Assembly (NCBI GenBank): GCA_902774265.1
Contig: CACYHR010000020.1
Coordinates: 1 to 64,000 of the forward strand
Reading direction: 5' to 3'
Origin: an uncultured Eubacteriales bacterium
GTDB taxonomy: Bacteria; Bacillota; Clostridia; Peptostreptococcales; Anaerovoracaceae
Length of the DNA stretch: 64,000 bases
Under the pieces are notes generated by a model. The model made no database searches and was not told the DNA's origin. It was given only the letters and a program-made list of their open reading frames with translations. The stretch's first letter is position 1. The number at the start of each line of letters is the position of its first letter. This document shows, in pieces, positions 1-8,933 of this stretch. The translations under genes and the position numbers were made by a program.

Positions 1-294
1 CTGAACAAGCGTTTTGATCAGAGTTTTGTTTCTTTTCTCCCGCTGCGGCATCAGCTATTATTCAGGTGCAGATAAATTGCGCGCGAGTATGGGCGGGATC
101 CGATTTGCAAGAGGGCGGGCGGAAACGAGCGCGCTTGGTGTGGTGGATGTATTGGGCCGGGTTCCAACCTCGTTATGTCATTCTTCTATTTCATTAGTCA
201 TTGCAATTCATCCCTCTACCTATAGAGGATAGGGGATTTCTTGCTAATTCATGTTAAATTATGTTTCTGATCCCTTGTGCAGGATCGATGTAAC
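1..294. other. Left edge, no supported gene
   Basis: This stretch lies downstream of the RNase P RNA and runs to the window edge. Short open frames exist on both strands, but none has a ribosome binding site or recognisable protein sequence. A minus-strand ATG near position 50 opens a frame that runs off the edge without a visible Shine-Dalgarno, so I do not call it. Confidence 0.5.
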
Positions 295-648
295 AAACGG
301 GCAGACCGTAAGCCGGGTTCTGTATTAGACGATCATCCATCTAGCACCGCAATTGCTTGCGGCATCAAGCGACTTACCTCGGGCGGGTACGGGCCGCACC
401 ACATATAGCCCTTCTCAGTCTTGCTCCGGATGGGGTTTACACGGCTGCTGTGTCTCCACAGCACCGGTGAGCTCTTACCTCACCATTTCAACCTTACCAC
501 GGCATTACCCGTTTCGGCGGAGTGTTTCTGTTGCACTTTCCCTACAGTTACCTGCGGCGGACGTTATCCGTCATCCCTGCCCTGCGGAGCCCGGACTTTC
601 CTCATGACCCAGTTGGGAGGGCCACGCGACCGTCTGGTCTACCCGTTT
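295..648 (-). ncRNA. rnpB: RNase P RNA (bacterial type A)
   Basis: This is the catalytic RNA of ribonuclease P, which removes 5' leaders from pre-tRNAs together with the RnpA protein. On the minus strand the ends form a 13-base helix P1: positions 648-636 pair with 307-295, with one G-U pair. Conserved core blocks are recognisable, including the GGAAAGTGCAACAGAAA-like segment near 530-550, the GAAGGGC segment near 408-416 and the 3' AGAACCCGGCTTAC-like segment near 308-325. The roughly 350-nt length fits type A. Ends are set by helix P1 and may differ by a few bases from the mature RNA. The open frames inside it are coincidental. Confidence 0.95.
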
Positions 649-665
649 TTTTACACTATTGAGTT

Positions 666-693
666 ATTATATACGCGGCGCAGATAATTTCAA
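666..693 (-). promoter_or_regulatory. Sigma-A promoter of rnpB
   Basis: On the minus strand a -35 TTGAAA (693-688) and a perfect -10 TATAAT (671-666) are separated by 16 bases. A start about 7 bases after the -10 would lie just upstream of helix P1 of the RNase P RNA. Confidence 0.7.
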
Positions 694-714
694 GCTTTTT
701 TGTAATTGTTATGT

Positions 715-1410
715 TTAAATCAGCGATTCAAGATAGGCCATGTCAGCTTTGAGTCTTGATATCAGCGAGCTGTTATCCTTTGTACTTTTTGACAGGTTTT
801 CCAGTTCTTCTGTAATGCTGCCGATCTTCCAGCTGATTCGTTTTACAGCCAGATCTCTGTCTGCTCTGACGATTGCTTCCGGATATTTCCACCTTATGTC
901 TTCTTCATGATAAGGCACATCACGGAGATCATCTGAAGGCACTGCTGTGATCACCTCGCAAACGAACTTTCCCTCCGGTGCCAGATCTTCATCTGTTATG
1001 TCCCATCCGTGTGTGTACAGATAATATCTCAGATTACCTGAATGCTTGCGCGGCTGCAGAATCAGTTTTTTAAAGCTTTTGCTTTTTTCTATATCCGAAT
1101 CCAGTATGTCTCTGATAGTAAACCCGCCGAGCCCGCCGATAATAACAGCATCGACCTCACCGGCATCGACTGTATCAAGACCGTCGCCCACCCTGAAGTC
1201 AGCAGGATCAGCCTCAAGTCCGCATAATTCAAATGTCTCAATGGCCTTAGCAAGAGATCCCTCGCTTATATCCGACATAATTGCTCTCGGAGATATACCA
1301 TCCCTTACCAGAATCATAGGGACGTATCCGTGATCCGTTCCTATATCCGCAACAGACTCGCCTGCGCTGACTTTTTCAGCTATTTTATAAATTCTCTTAC
1401 TCAGTCTCAT
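715..1410 (-). CDS. trmK: tRNA (adenine(22)-N1)-methyltransferase
   Basis: A 231-residue class I SAM-dependent methyltransferase of the TrmK family, which makes m1A22 in tRNA in the cytoplasm. The start MRLSKRIYKIAEKV and the SAM loop VADIGTDHGYVP (about residues 20-31) are typical. A central IIGGLGG motif near residue 90 and ILQPRKH near 115 follow, and the C-terminus is a predicted coiled helix as in the family. Full length. In many Firmicutes trmK sits directly downstream of rpoD. Here it is about 12 kb away, between rnpB and a secreted protein, so it has its own transcription unit. The upstream neighbour ends in a terminator at 1471-1498. Function is inferred from family membership. Confidence 0.9.
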   Translation of the reverse strand: MRLSKRIYKIAEKVSAGESVADIGTDHGYVPMILVRDGISPRAIMSDISEGSLAKAIETFELCGLEADPADFRVGDGLDTVDAGEVDAVIIGGLGGFTIRDILDSDIEKSKSFKKLILQPRKHSGNLRYYLYTHGWDITDEDLAPEGKFVCEVITAVPSDDLRDVPYHEEDIRWKYPEAIVRADRDLAVKRISWKIGSITEELENLSKSTKDNSSLISRLKADMAYLESLI

Positions 1411-1470
1411 AATTTCAAAATTTACCTCATATCATCAAACAAATCAATGAGTTCCCTTTGCATCGCAGCG

Positions 1471-1498
1471 AAAAACCGCCCGGAGCGATCCAGGGCGG
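1471..1498 (-). terminator. Rho-independent terminator after DUF1002 gene
   Basis: On the minus strand CCGCCC and GGGCGG form a stem around an 11-base loop and are followed by a run of five T. It lies about 95 bases after the stop codon of the DUF1002 gene and upstream of trmK. Confidence 0.8.
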
Positions 1499-1591
1499 AT
1501 AACTAAAATAAATTGTATCTTCTACTCATTTCCAACTAAACAACAGCGAGTTATTCATATGGAATATCCGGAGTCAACATAGCAACTGTAA

Positions 1592-2467
1592 TCATTTACC
1601 CATAATCCCTGAAAAGATATCAGATATCCAGTTGAAAAACTTTTCAAAAGCATTTTTTGTTTCGTCCGAACTTACGAAATCCTTAAACGACTCCATGATC
1701 GATGCAGACTGTTCTTTGATATTATCCCAATCCACACCGGAATCCTTCATCCTCTTGAGCATGTTTACGATCGTATCGATCTGTTCGTCTGTAAGCTCTA
1801 CTCCGGCCTTCTCAGACGCTTCGAGGATGATGTTTCTAATATCCTCATCTGACATATCCGGATCATCTGCCAGTTCTTCTTTTACTGATGCAATTATTGC
1901 TTCCGCTTTTTCCGTATCTCCTATATCCTCTCCTATATCTCCTGTTGTGAGGACTTCTTCTACGCTGCTTTCTATGACATCGTCATCCACTTCTTCGCCC
2001 GATAAAGCCTCATATGCCTTGATCGTCCCTACGAGTGCTGCTGTGCCGGAAATATCGAACGGTCCGGCAACAACTACATCAGCGCCCTTTACACCGGCTG
2101 TAGCAAGAGCATTTCGGTACATACCTTCTGTGCAGTACGTAATATTATGTGTTTCTACCGAGATCGTATTATCTGACGATTTTTCCCTGATCAGAACAGA
2201 AGAAAGAGCTCTTGAACCTATTTCAGAGGAATCAATATAGCTGTCGAGATACTTATGTTCATCATCGTTCGTTACCGTGATCACCTCCGCTCCGCCATAT
2301 TCGTTTTCTTCGCTGATATCCAACAGTTCCAGAACTGTTTCTTTTTCTGAATCTGAAAGATCAGCTCCGAGAGCGAGACATTCTTTGCCGCTATCTGCGA
2401 AGACTGAGCCTGCGGATAGAGATGACATCAAAACTGTTAACAATATAATAGTTATTTTCCTTTTCAT
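1592..2467 (-). CDS. Secreted DUF1002 family protein
   Basis: A 291-residue protein with an N-terminal signal peptide (MKRKITIILLTVLMSSLSAGSVFA, cleavage probably near residue 25). The body matches DUF1002/YpuA-like proteins of Firmicutes: an early alanine-rich part with a GVKGADVVVAGPFDISGTAAL-like stretch around residues 125-145 is diagnostic. The C-terminal half is acidic and helical (residues 170-290). The molecular function is unknown; members are secreted or wall-associated. The ribosome binding site is a GGGAG set rather far, about 14 bases, from the ATG. It is monocistronic, with a terminator downstream and a hairpin upstream. Confidence 0.75.
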   Translation of the reverse strand: MKRKITIILLTVLMSSLSAGSVFADSGKECLALGADLSDSEKETVLELLDISEENEYGGAEVITVTNDDEHKYLDSYIDSSEIGSRALSSVLIREKSSDNTISVETHNITYCTEGMYRNALATAGVKGADVVVAGPFDISGTAALVGTIKAYEALSGEEVDDDVIESSVEEVLTTGDIGEDIGDTEKAEAIIASVKEELADDPDMSDEDIRNIILEASEKAGVELTDEQIDTIVNMLKRMKDSGVDWDNIKEQSASIMESFKDFVSSDETKNAFEKFFNWISDIFSGIMGK

Positions 2468-2662
2468 AATATTCTTGGTCTCCCTTGCTAATTGCTTTTA
2501 TACATACAGGCAGAAAATCCGGATTACACCTCTAAGCTGCCCTCATGAATAAATTCATGGCTGACGTTATTGAAATTTCAAAGTTTGTTCCAGTATTTGT
2601 GTTATATCGTTTTTTCCGGTTCTTATAAATCCTAAAAATCTCCCTTGAAATATTCGGACAAT

Positions 2663-2712
2663 CCAAAAAACCTAATATAAAGCCGGGCTACTGTGATGAA
2701 GTCCGACTTTAT
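2663..2712 (-). terminator. Terminator after CAP-domain gene
   Basis: On the minus strand a 10-base imperfect stem (ATAAAGTCGG with CCGGCTTTAT) is followed within a few bases by a run of six T. It lies 40 bases after the stop of the CAP gene. The rest of the 284-base gap up to the DUF1002 start holds nothing else I can support. Confidence 0.6.
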
Positions 2713-2751
2713 AGTTTACAATAATTATTTTTTGTTAATCTTTTCAGGAGT

Positions 2752-3363
2752 TTAGCCGCCGAAGCACTGTACCCAGTAATAATAACCGCCTTCTGCATAG
2801 CAGGCTATACCGACTTTTTTGAAATGTTTTTCAAGCATGTTGCGCCTGTGTCCCTGACCGCCGTACTTTTCGTTTTCCTCAGCCCATGCCTCTGTCACTT
2901 GTTCTGCAGTCTGGAAATAGTTGAAGCCGTAAGCGATATTTTCACCGAGATACCTGAATTTCTTAGGATAGATAGTGAAACATCTCTTTCCGTTAGGTCT
3001 CGTATGATCAAATCTCTTTGCGATCTCTTTTGCTCTTTTCTTTGCAGTCTTCTCGAGATCTTTATCTCTTTTAAGTTTTTTCAGAGTATTGCTCTTTTTT
3101 GTGTTGAAATACTGCTTCTTTTTGCTGCCCTTCTTCCACTGCCACTGTTTCTTTTTGGTGCGGAACTTGTTGAGTTCTTTGTATGCCTTCGAACAATTGA
3201 GCTGTTTTCCGCTCTGTATCTCGATTGCAGATGTTTTAATTCCGGATGCAGCATCTTTCGGATCAACAGATGCTGTTTCAGCCATTACCGGCACAACTCC
3301 CGATAACATCAGGCTGATACTCAGGAACAAAACAGCACTCAGCCTGATAAACCTCTTCTTCAT
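2752..3363 (-). CDS. Secreted CAP/SCP domain protein
   Basis: A 203-residue protein with a signal peptide (residues 1 to about 29, ending VMAETA) and a C-terminal CAP (CAP/SCP1/YkwD-like) domain. Visible CAP signatures are FDHTRPNGKRCFTI (about 119-132), LGENIAYGF (about 140-148), a W-containing helix and HRRNMLEKHFKKVGIACY (about 173-190). The linker, residues 55-110, is very basic. Bacterial CAP proteins of this type are exported; their biochemical role is generally unclear. It has a strong AGGAGG ribosome binding site and its own promoter, so it is probably monocistronic. Confidence 0.85.
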   Translation of the reverse strand: MKKRFIRLSAVLFLSISLMLSGVVPVMAETASVDPKDAASGIKTSAIEIQSGKQLNCSKAYKELNKFRTKKKQWQWKKGSKKKQYFNTKKSNTLKKLKRDKDLEKTAKKRAKEIAKRFDHTRPNGKRCFTIYPKKFRYLGENIAYGFNYFQTAEQVTEAWAEENEKYGGQGHRRNMLEKHFKKVGIACYAEGGYYYWVQCFGG

Positions 3364-3437
3364 ATAAAACCTCCTCCTATCACAGCAACACGTATCCCAC
3401 TCTTTATGTGAAATTGTTAATACTTACCCTGCTGTTA

Positions 3438-3466
3438 TTATTACATACATCCACGTGAATTGTCTA
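3438..3466 (-). promoter_or_regulatory. Candidate promoter of CAP gene
   Basis: Minus strand -35 TAGACA (3466-3461) and -10 TAATAA (3443-3438) with a 17-base spacer, about 75 bases upstream of the CAP start and between it and the end of the adenylate-forming operon. Confidence 0.45.
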
Positions 3467-3474
3467 TGAACACA

Positions 3475-6400
3475 TCAGTCTTCGAAGTCGAAGTCTATGG
3501 ACTTGCGTCCGTTAGGTATGCCCGAGATCCTGTTGCCGTACTTGAGCAGCAGTTTCTTCAGCTCATCTGGAATCTCCGGCAATGCGGAACCCTTGTCTTT
3601 TTTGCCCTTTTCAGGCATGAAGAGCTTCCACGGTCTGAAGAGATCCATGAACGAGAACTCGTCCCCGGAATCCTTTGACGGAGGCGTGGTAAAGAGATCG
3701 AACACGTTGTATGCCGAGTTGTTCTCCATGCCCTGAGGCAGTGTCCCCGCAGTGATGCTATTGACCTTCTCGACATGCTTTGTCTTTATATCCGTCAGCT
3801 CTCCATCTGTCATTACAGGCACGATGTCGTACGCATCTCCCTCAAGCCTTTCACGCGTGATCCTGTAGATATCCAGCTTGCCGTTGGAGTTGAGCGGGAT
3901 ATCGTCCACGATCATGAACTGAGTCGGCAGATTGTCTGCTGCTATCTTTTTATCTCTGACATAGACATCCACAAAGGCCCTGCGTATGCTCTCAGCCGCA
4001 CCCTCTCCCTTATCAGCAGGGATGACATAGAACACAGGCACGGTATCGTGTATGCGCTTCTCCATGACAGGTACTACAGCGCATCTGTCAATCGCACTGT
4101 GCGCAGCCATGGCGTTGTCCACGATGCCGGAATCGAACTTTAGTCCCTCGTTGTTGACGAAGTACTTGTCAGCTCTGCCGGCAAACGAAATGCTGCCGTC
4201 TTCGTTGACGCGTACGAGGTCGTTAGTGCAGAGGAAGTCTCTGCCGTCTATATTCGTGTACTCGTAAAGGACCTCTCCGTCCAGCTTGTTGTCGGGACGT
4301 ATTTCGTTCATCCTGTACATAAGCCCGGTACGAGGACCCTCATCCGGTCTGTAGAACCTGCCGTCATTCTCGTCCTTGATACGTATCTCATCAGGATTAT
4401 CGAATGTACCGATCACATCCTTCTTTGAATCAGCTTTTGTTACGAGTGGTTTGCCGCCGGCCTCTGACATGCCGTATCCGGACATGAGATCATATTTGAA
4501 TCCGTGAGCCTTGAAGAACGCCTTGTATTTCTCAAGCTTGGCAGGTGAGGTGTATCCTCCCACCAGAGCAGCGACCTTGAGTGAGGAGAAGTCGACGTCG
4601 TCGATATCCGTCCTTTCGAGCCACTTATCAACCATAAATCCCGATATATTCAGGAAGCTGATATTATAGTAATCTATCGCACGTATGAACTTCGGATGCA
4701 TGAATCCGAAGAATGTCAGTACAACAGTCTCTCCGGTCACGAAAGCTCCGTTGAGCTGTCCTGCCAGAGCCATTATGGAGCTGAAGTCAAAAAGCTGTAT
4801 TACCCTGATCTGTCTGCCGTCTTCGATACCTTTGAAAAAGCTGCGAAGGCCGCCCGGTACAATATCAATTGAGCCGATGAATGCCTTATCTGTATATGGC
4901 AGGAGCTTGCGTGTTCCTTTTGTGGTACCGGATGAGTGTGTTATGAAGGCCAGGCGGTCTCCCTTTGACTCATCATATCTGATCTCTGTGTGTTTGTACT
5001 TCTCGCAGAGATCTTCCATGAATACAGTATCAGGTCTGCGCTTCAGCATATGATAGTTGAACTCGTTGAAGACAAGCTCTGCAGGGCCTACTGCCGGGCC
5101 GCCCATCAGAGAGTGCATCAGTATCACATTGCGAAGGCCGCACTTCCTGCTGACTTCCTTTATCTCCTCCCAGACCTCAGCTGTGACCATGATGTCTGAG
5201 ATCACAAGATCTGTAATGTGTTCCTTTTCGATCATGTCCTTCCACATGCCGTGAGGCAGGAAGTCCGGATATGAGAATAGCGAGACTTCGGCACCGACCA
5301 TATTGAGACCGTACATGGCAAACAGCGGCTCAGCTGTGATAGTGCCGCAGAGAGCGACTCTGGATTTATTCTCATAACCGATGCCGGCGCCCGTAAAGGC
5401 TCTTGCATAGCGCTCCCACTCCGCAAACATCTGCTCATATGTGTAAGTGCGCGTGCAGTCTATGACAGCAGGCTTTTTGAGAACTGCCGGATCTGCATCT
5501 ATCCTTTCCCTGATACTGCTCCAAACCTTCTGATCGGTAATGCTGCCGTCCTTGATTCTCTTTTCGACTTTTTTCTTTGCCCTGCTGACAGCGGAGTCAC
5601 TGCTGCGGCTGGCTCTTCTGATGTCTGCCTGCTCCTCAAACCACGCAAGCATCCTGTCGGTAGCCTCTATGCTCCTCGGATGCTCCGGATTTGTGATTGT
5701 AAAGACATGCTGGAGATCCTCGTCTCCGAAGTACAGAAGCTTTGAGACCTTACCGGCCTTTTTGAGCGCCCTGTTGTATCTGATCGAGTAGTTGTTGAAG
5801 CTGTCTCCGCAGCTCGTCAGCAGAAATGCCGGAGGCAGATTGTTCACTATCTCCGGATGCTCAGGGTTCATGTACTTAAGGAATTTCTCATCATCCCTCT
5901 TATCTCCGAATATCTGATCTTCAAGCATCTTTTTGGTATAGAACATGCCGCTCATGAAGCCGACGGCGGCATAAACCATTCTCGAAGGCTTGTATCCGAT
6001 GATGTTCTGGAGCTTTTCGGATTCGTGCATAGCCGTGACATAGCAGGCAAGATAAGCTCCTGCGCTGTCTGCCATGAGGAACATGCGGCTGAAGTCAACA
6101 TCGTAGTCTACGAGTTTCTGTCCGACAAGGTCCATGCCGGCGCATACGTCATCGAGCTGCTGTCCTATCGTGGCTCTCGGAGCGAGTCTGTACTCGAGCG
6201 AGAATACCAGGTAGCCCTTGTGGGCCAGCAGACGGCTGTATGGTCTTTCAAGTCCGCGGTCGCCCATAAAGAGGCCGCCTCCGTGGATTATGACAATAAC
6301 AGGAAGTTCTGTTCCCTTCGGGACCTTAGGCTCGAAGATATCCATCGCCAGAGCTGTCTCCTCACGGTTTACATATGCGACATTGAGAGTCTCCTCCACG

Positions 6401-6534
6401 TCATCGTACATGACCGGTTCCGAGGCACCGAAGGCGCTCATCATCTTCATCATGTCCATGCCCTGTGTACGCTCCATCACAGCTCGGAACAGTTCTCTTT
6501 TCAGCTTATTTCCGATTCCGTCGCTACTGCTCAT
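3475..6534 (-). CDS. Alpha/beta hydrolase fused to adenylate-forming enzyme
   Basis: A 1019-residue two-domain protein. Residues about 40-305 are an alpha/beta hydrolase of the hormone-sensitive-lipase type: oxyanion motif HGGG (84-87), nucleophile in ADSAGAY (Ser157), a likely acid in CGDSFNN (about 243) and His in LQHVF (about 276). Residues about 325-930 are an ANL-superfamily (AMP-binding) domain: P-loop HSSGTTKGTRKLLPY (533-547), SGYGMSEAGG, CTNDLVR in place of the usual TGD motif, and a C-terminal NSNGKLDIYRI that supplies the acylation lysine. Both active sites look intact. The C-terminal tail has no known domain but shares an AGTLPxGM...SA motif with the next adenylase. I start at the ATG at 6534, six bases after AGGAGGT; an upstream ATG at 6555 lies before this ribosome binding site. 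It overlaps the Met-rich gene by 11 bases. Substrate unknown. Confidence 0.85.
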   Translation of the reverse strand: MSSSDGIGNKLKRELFRAVMERTQGMDMMKMMSAFGASEPVMYDDVEETLNVAYVNREETALAMDIFEPKVPKGTELPVIVIIHGGGLFMGDRGLERPYSRLLAHKGYLVFSLEYRLAPRATIGQQLDDVCAGMDLVGQKLVDYDVDFSRMFLMADSAGAYLACYVTAMHESEKLQNIIGYKPSRMVYAAVGFMSGMFYTKKMLEDQIFGDKRDDEKFLKYMNPEHPEIVNNLPPAFLLTSCGDSFNNYSIRYNRALKKAGKVSKLLYFGDEDLQHVFTITNPEHPRSIEATDRMLAWFEEQADIRRASRSSDSAVSRAKKKVEKRIKDGSITDQKVWSSIRERIDADPAVLKKPAVIDCTRTYTYEQMFAEWERYARAFTGAGIGYENKSRVALCGTITAEPLFAMYGLNMVGAEVSLFSYPDFLPHGMWKDMIEKEHITDLVISDIMVTAEVWEEIKEVSRKCGLRNVILMHSLMGGPAVGPAELVFNEFNYHMLKRRPDTVFMEDLCEKYKHTEIRYDESKGDRLAFITHSSGTTKGTRKLLPYTDKAFIGSIDIVPGGLRSFFKGIEDGRQIRVIQLFDFSSIMALAGQLNGAFVTGETVVLTFFGFMHPKFIRAIDYYNISFLNISGFMVDKWLERTDIDDVDFSSLKVAALVGGYTSPAKLEKYKAFFKAHGFKYDLMSGYGMSEAGGKPLVTKADSKKDVIGTFDNPDEIRIKDENDGRFYRPDEGPRTGLMYRMNEIRPDNKLDGEVLYEYTNIDGRDFLCTNDLVRVNEDGSISFAGRADKYFVNNEGLKFDSGIVDNAMAAHSAIDRCAVVPVMEKRIHDTVPVFYVIPADKGEGAAESIRRAFVDVYVRDKKIAADNLPTQFMIVDDIPLNSNGKLDIYRITRERLEGDAYDIVPVMTDGELTDIKTKHVEKVNSITAGTLPQGMENNSAYNVFDLFTTPPSKDSGDEFSFMDLFRPWKLFMPEKGKKDKGSALPEIPDELKKLLLKYGNRISGIPNGRKSIDFDFED

Positions 6535-6961
6535 CTTTGACCTCCTGAGAATCACTATCTGCTTTTTTGTCAGGTATCATGGCGAATGCAAAGTCGAGCA
6601 CCTTCTGCAGCTTTTCGAGGTTCTCCGGACTCATATCCATCTGCATCAGCTTCTGGAGCATCTCAGGGGAAACGTTGAAATTCCCCATTTTGATAGTTCC
6701 CGGAGCCGCTTCTTCGGATTTCTCCCCGTTGTCCCCTTTCATGCCGCCTTTCATCATGTCTGTCATGGATTTCATCATATACATCGGCATCATAAACATG
6801 GATGCGGCAAACTGCATATGCATCATGAAGGCCTGCTGCATGAACATCATAGGATTGCCGAAGCCTTCAAAACTGAATGACTCCATCTTTTCCGCATCCT
6901 CTTCGTTCATATTCATCAGAAACATGAATGGATTCTTGTGATCATCAGAAAAATCAAACAT
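6524..6961 (-). CDS. Methionine-rich small protein
   Basis: A 145-residue protein that I do not recognise. 27 of its residues are methionine, concentrated in residues 12-75 in hydrophobic helix-like runs such as FMMHMQFAASMFMMPMYMMK. A charged Gly/Lys/Glu hinge follows (about 73-88). Residues about 95-130 look like an amphipathic or helical-hairpin segment (SPEMLQKLMQMDMSPENLEKL), and the end is acidic. There is no signal peptide. The clear GGAG ribosome binding site and the 11-base overlap with the downstream hydrolase-adenylase argue for co-translation. The composition recalls the Met-rich tail of the 855-residue adenylase in the same operon. A surface- or granule-binding (phasin-like) or lipid-binding role is only a guess from composition. 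Confidence 0.8.
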   Translation of the reverse strand: MFDFSDDHKNPFMFLMNMNEEDAEKMESFSFEGFGNPMMFMQQAFMMHMQFAASMFMMPMYMMKSMTDMMKGGMKGDNGEKSEEAAPGTIKMGNFNVSPEMLQKLMQMDMSPENLEKLQKVLDFAFAMIPDKKADSDSQEVKDEQ

Positions 6962-7006
6962 TTTTATATTCTCCTTTAACGTTGTATTAATAACAGATCA
7001 GGTCGA

Positions 7007-8917
7007 TCAGTTGTTGAAGAGTTCAAATATGCCGAGCGCTGAGCCGGCGCCCATGCCCTCAGGGAGTGTGCCTGCCTTGATGCTTTCGGTATGCTCTGTC
7101 AGCTCACAGCTGATGTCCGTGACAGCATCTCCTTTGTGCACGGCTATGATATTGTAAGCCTCTCCGTTCAATCTGTCCCTTGTGATCCTGTATATATCTA
7201 TCTTGCCGTTTGAGTTGCACGGGATCTCGTCCGTGATCACGAACTGTGAAGGCAGTATGCTCTTCGAGATGAGTCCGTCATCAACGAAGACCTTTTTGAG
7301 GGCCTTCCTGACGGTCTCTGCCTGATCATCAATTCCGCTGTCAGTAGTCACATACAGCACCGGCACAGTATCGTGTATGCGTTTATCGAGCACAGGAACT
7401 ATCGCACACATGGATATACCAGGCTGTCTCGACATCTCCGTCTCGACCGGACCCGCCTCAAAGCGCACACCATCGTTATTTACAAAATATCTGTCAGCCC
7501 TTCCGGCATACGAGAAGCTCCCGTCCTCATTGACCCTTACAAGATCGTTTGAACACAGGAAATCCCGGCCGTCTATCACGGTAAACTCGAACAGTATCTC
7601 TCCGTCAAGCTCGTTCATGCAGAGCGAATCAGAAGCGACATACATGACACCCGTCCTGACTCCCTCATCAGGAGAATAGAATAATCCGTCCTCGCTGTCC
7701 TGTATACGGTAGTCATCACTGTTGACAGGATATCCCAGGATATCGTCCATGCAGCCCGGAGGTGCGGTCAGCTGTGCACCTCCTGTCTCAGACATGCCGT
7801 ATCCTCTGAGCAGTTCTCCCTTGTATCCATGACTCCTGACATACTCTGTGTATTTCATGACCTTGTCAGGCGGCATGTATGAACCGCCGCATGAGAATAT
7901 CCTGACCGAAGTGAAGTCTATATCATCGTCATCAGTTCTGTTCATCCAGCTGTCGATCATGAAACCGGAAGTGAACAATACGTTGATGCCGTAATAGCCC
8001 ACCGCCCTGACGAACTTGGGATGCAGGAAACCGAAGAAGGTGAGCACTATAGTCTCGCCCTCGGAGAAATCCGCGTTGATAAGTCCGCACATGCAGAGGA
8101 AAGAGCTGAAGTCAAAGCTCGGCGTCAGACGCAGCTGACCGATATCCTCCGTACCGAAATACGAGCTGTGATATCTGCCTGTGAATTTTGTAGCTACTGT
8201 ATTTACAGACCTGTTGCTGTAAGGCAGAGGCTTGCGCGTACCCTTTGTAGTGCCCGAAGTGTGTGTGATTATGGCCAGATGATCCGGATTGCCTGTGCCG
8301 TACGAGATCGGCTCAGAAACATATCTTTTGATCAGATCGTCCATGAACACGGTGTCGCTGAGGTGCTTGAGAGCATGGTAGTTGAACTCGTTGTATACAA
8401 GCTCTGCCGGACCGCAGCACGGTCCTCCGAGCTTTGAATGAACAAGTATCACATTACGCAAGCCGAGTTTGTCTGCGGCTCCTTTGATTTCAGGCCATGT
8501 GTCAGGACTCAGCATGATATCGGATATGATCAGGTCGGTGATCTTTTCCTTTGCGGCCATGGTCTTCCACATACCTCCCGGCAGGAAGTCAGGATATGAG
8601 AACATCGAAACTTCCGCGCCTGTCATATTAAGGCCGTAGAACGCAAAGAGAGGCTCCGCGGAAATGGTGCCTGCAATAGCGACTCTGGAGCCGTTATTCT
8701 CTGTCATGCCTAGAGCCGAGAAGGCGCGCGCGTAATGCTCCCATTCGGTGAACATCTGCCCATAGGTATATTCCCTTGTGCAGTCGATCAGGGCTGTGCG
8801 GCAGAGCATGGCCGGATCAGCGGTGTTCTTCTCCCTGATATACTTCCATATGCTCTGCTCATTTATGCTGCCGTCTTTGATCCTGCTTTCAAGCTGTGTT
8901 CGTCTGTCGCCGCTCAA
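7007..8917 (-). CDS. Adenylate-forming enzyme (AMP-binding family)
   Basis: A 636-residue ANL-superfamily enzyme, closely similar to the adenylation domain of the hydrolase fusion (shared RIKDGSI, FNEFNYH, GRADRYFVNN). Motifs: P-loop HTSGTTKGTRKPLPY, RGYGMSETGG, CSNDLVR replacing TGD, and a C-terminal CNSNGKIDIYRI with the catalytic lysine. The tail ends IKAGTLPEGMGAGSALGIFELF, like the fusion protein. I place the start at a TTG (8917-8915) with GGAGG eight bases upstream. An open frame continues 58 codons upstream, but that part is Arg/Gln-only and overlaps the upstream gene out of frame, so it is not real protein. The gap to the upstream gene is 16 bases, as expected in an operon. Activated substrate unknown; no carrier protein gene is nearby. 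Confidence 0.8.
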   Translation of the reverse strand: MSGDRRTQLESRIKDGSINEQSIWKYIREKNTADPAMLCRTALIDCTREYTYGQMFTEWEHYARAFSALGMTENNGSRVAIAGTISAEPLFAFYGLNMTGAEVSMFSYPDFLPGGMWKTMAAKEKITDLIISDIMLSPDTWPEIKGAADKLGLRNVILVHSKLGGPCCGPAELVYNEFNYHALKHLSDTVFMDDLIKRYVSEPISYGTGNPDHLAIITHTSGTTKGTRKPLPYSNRSVNTVATKFTGRYHSSYFGTEDIGQLRLTPSFDFSSFLCMCGLINADFSEGETIVLTFFGFLHPKFVRAVGYYGINVLFTSGFMIDSWMNRTDDDDIDFTSVRIFSCGGSYMPPDKVMKYTEYVRSHGYKGELLRGYGMSETGGAQLTAPPGCMDDILGYPVNSDDYRIQDSEDGLFYSPDEGVRTGVMYVASDSLCMNELDGEILFEFTVIDGRDFLCSNDLVRVNEDGSFSYAGRADRYFVNNDGVRFEAGPVETEMSRQPGISMCAIVPVLDKRIHDTVPVLYVTTDSGIDDQAETVRKALKKVFVDDGLISKSILPSQFVITDEIPCNSNGKIDIYRITRDRLNGEAYNIIAVHKGDAVTDISCELTEHTESIKAGTLPEGMGAGSALGIFELFNN

Positions 8918-8933
8918 AAGAAATTCCTCCGCT

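Noticed and set aside
353-687. Short plus-strand frames
   Set aside because: They lie within the RNase P RNA gene.
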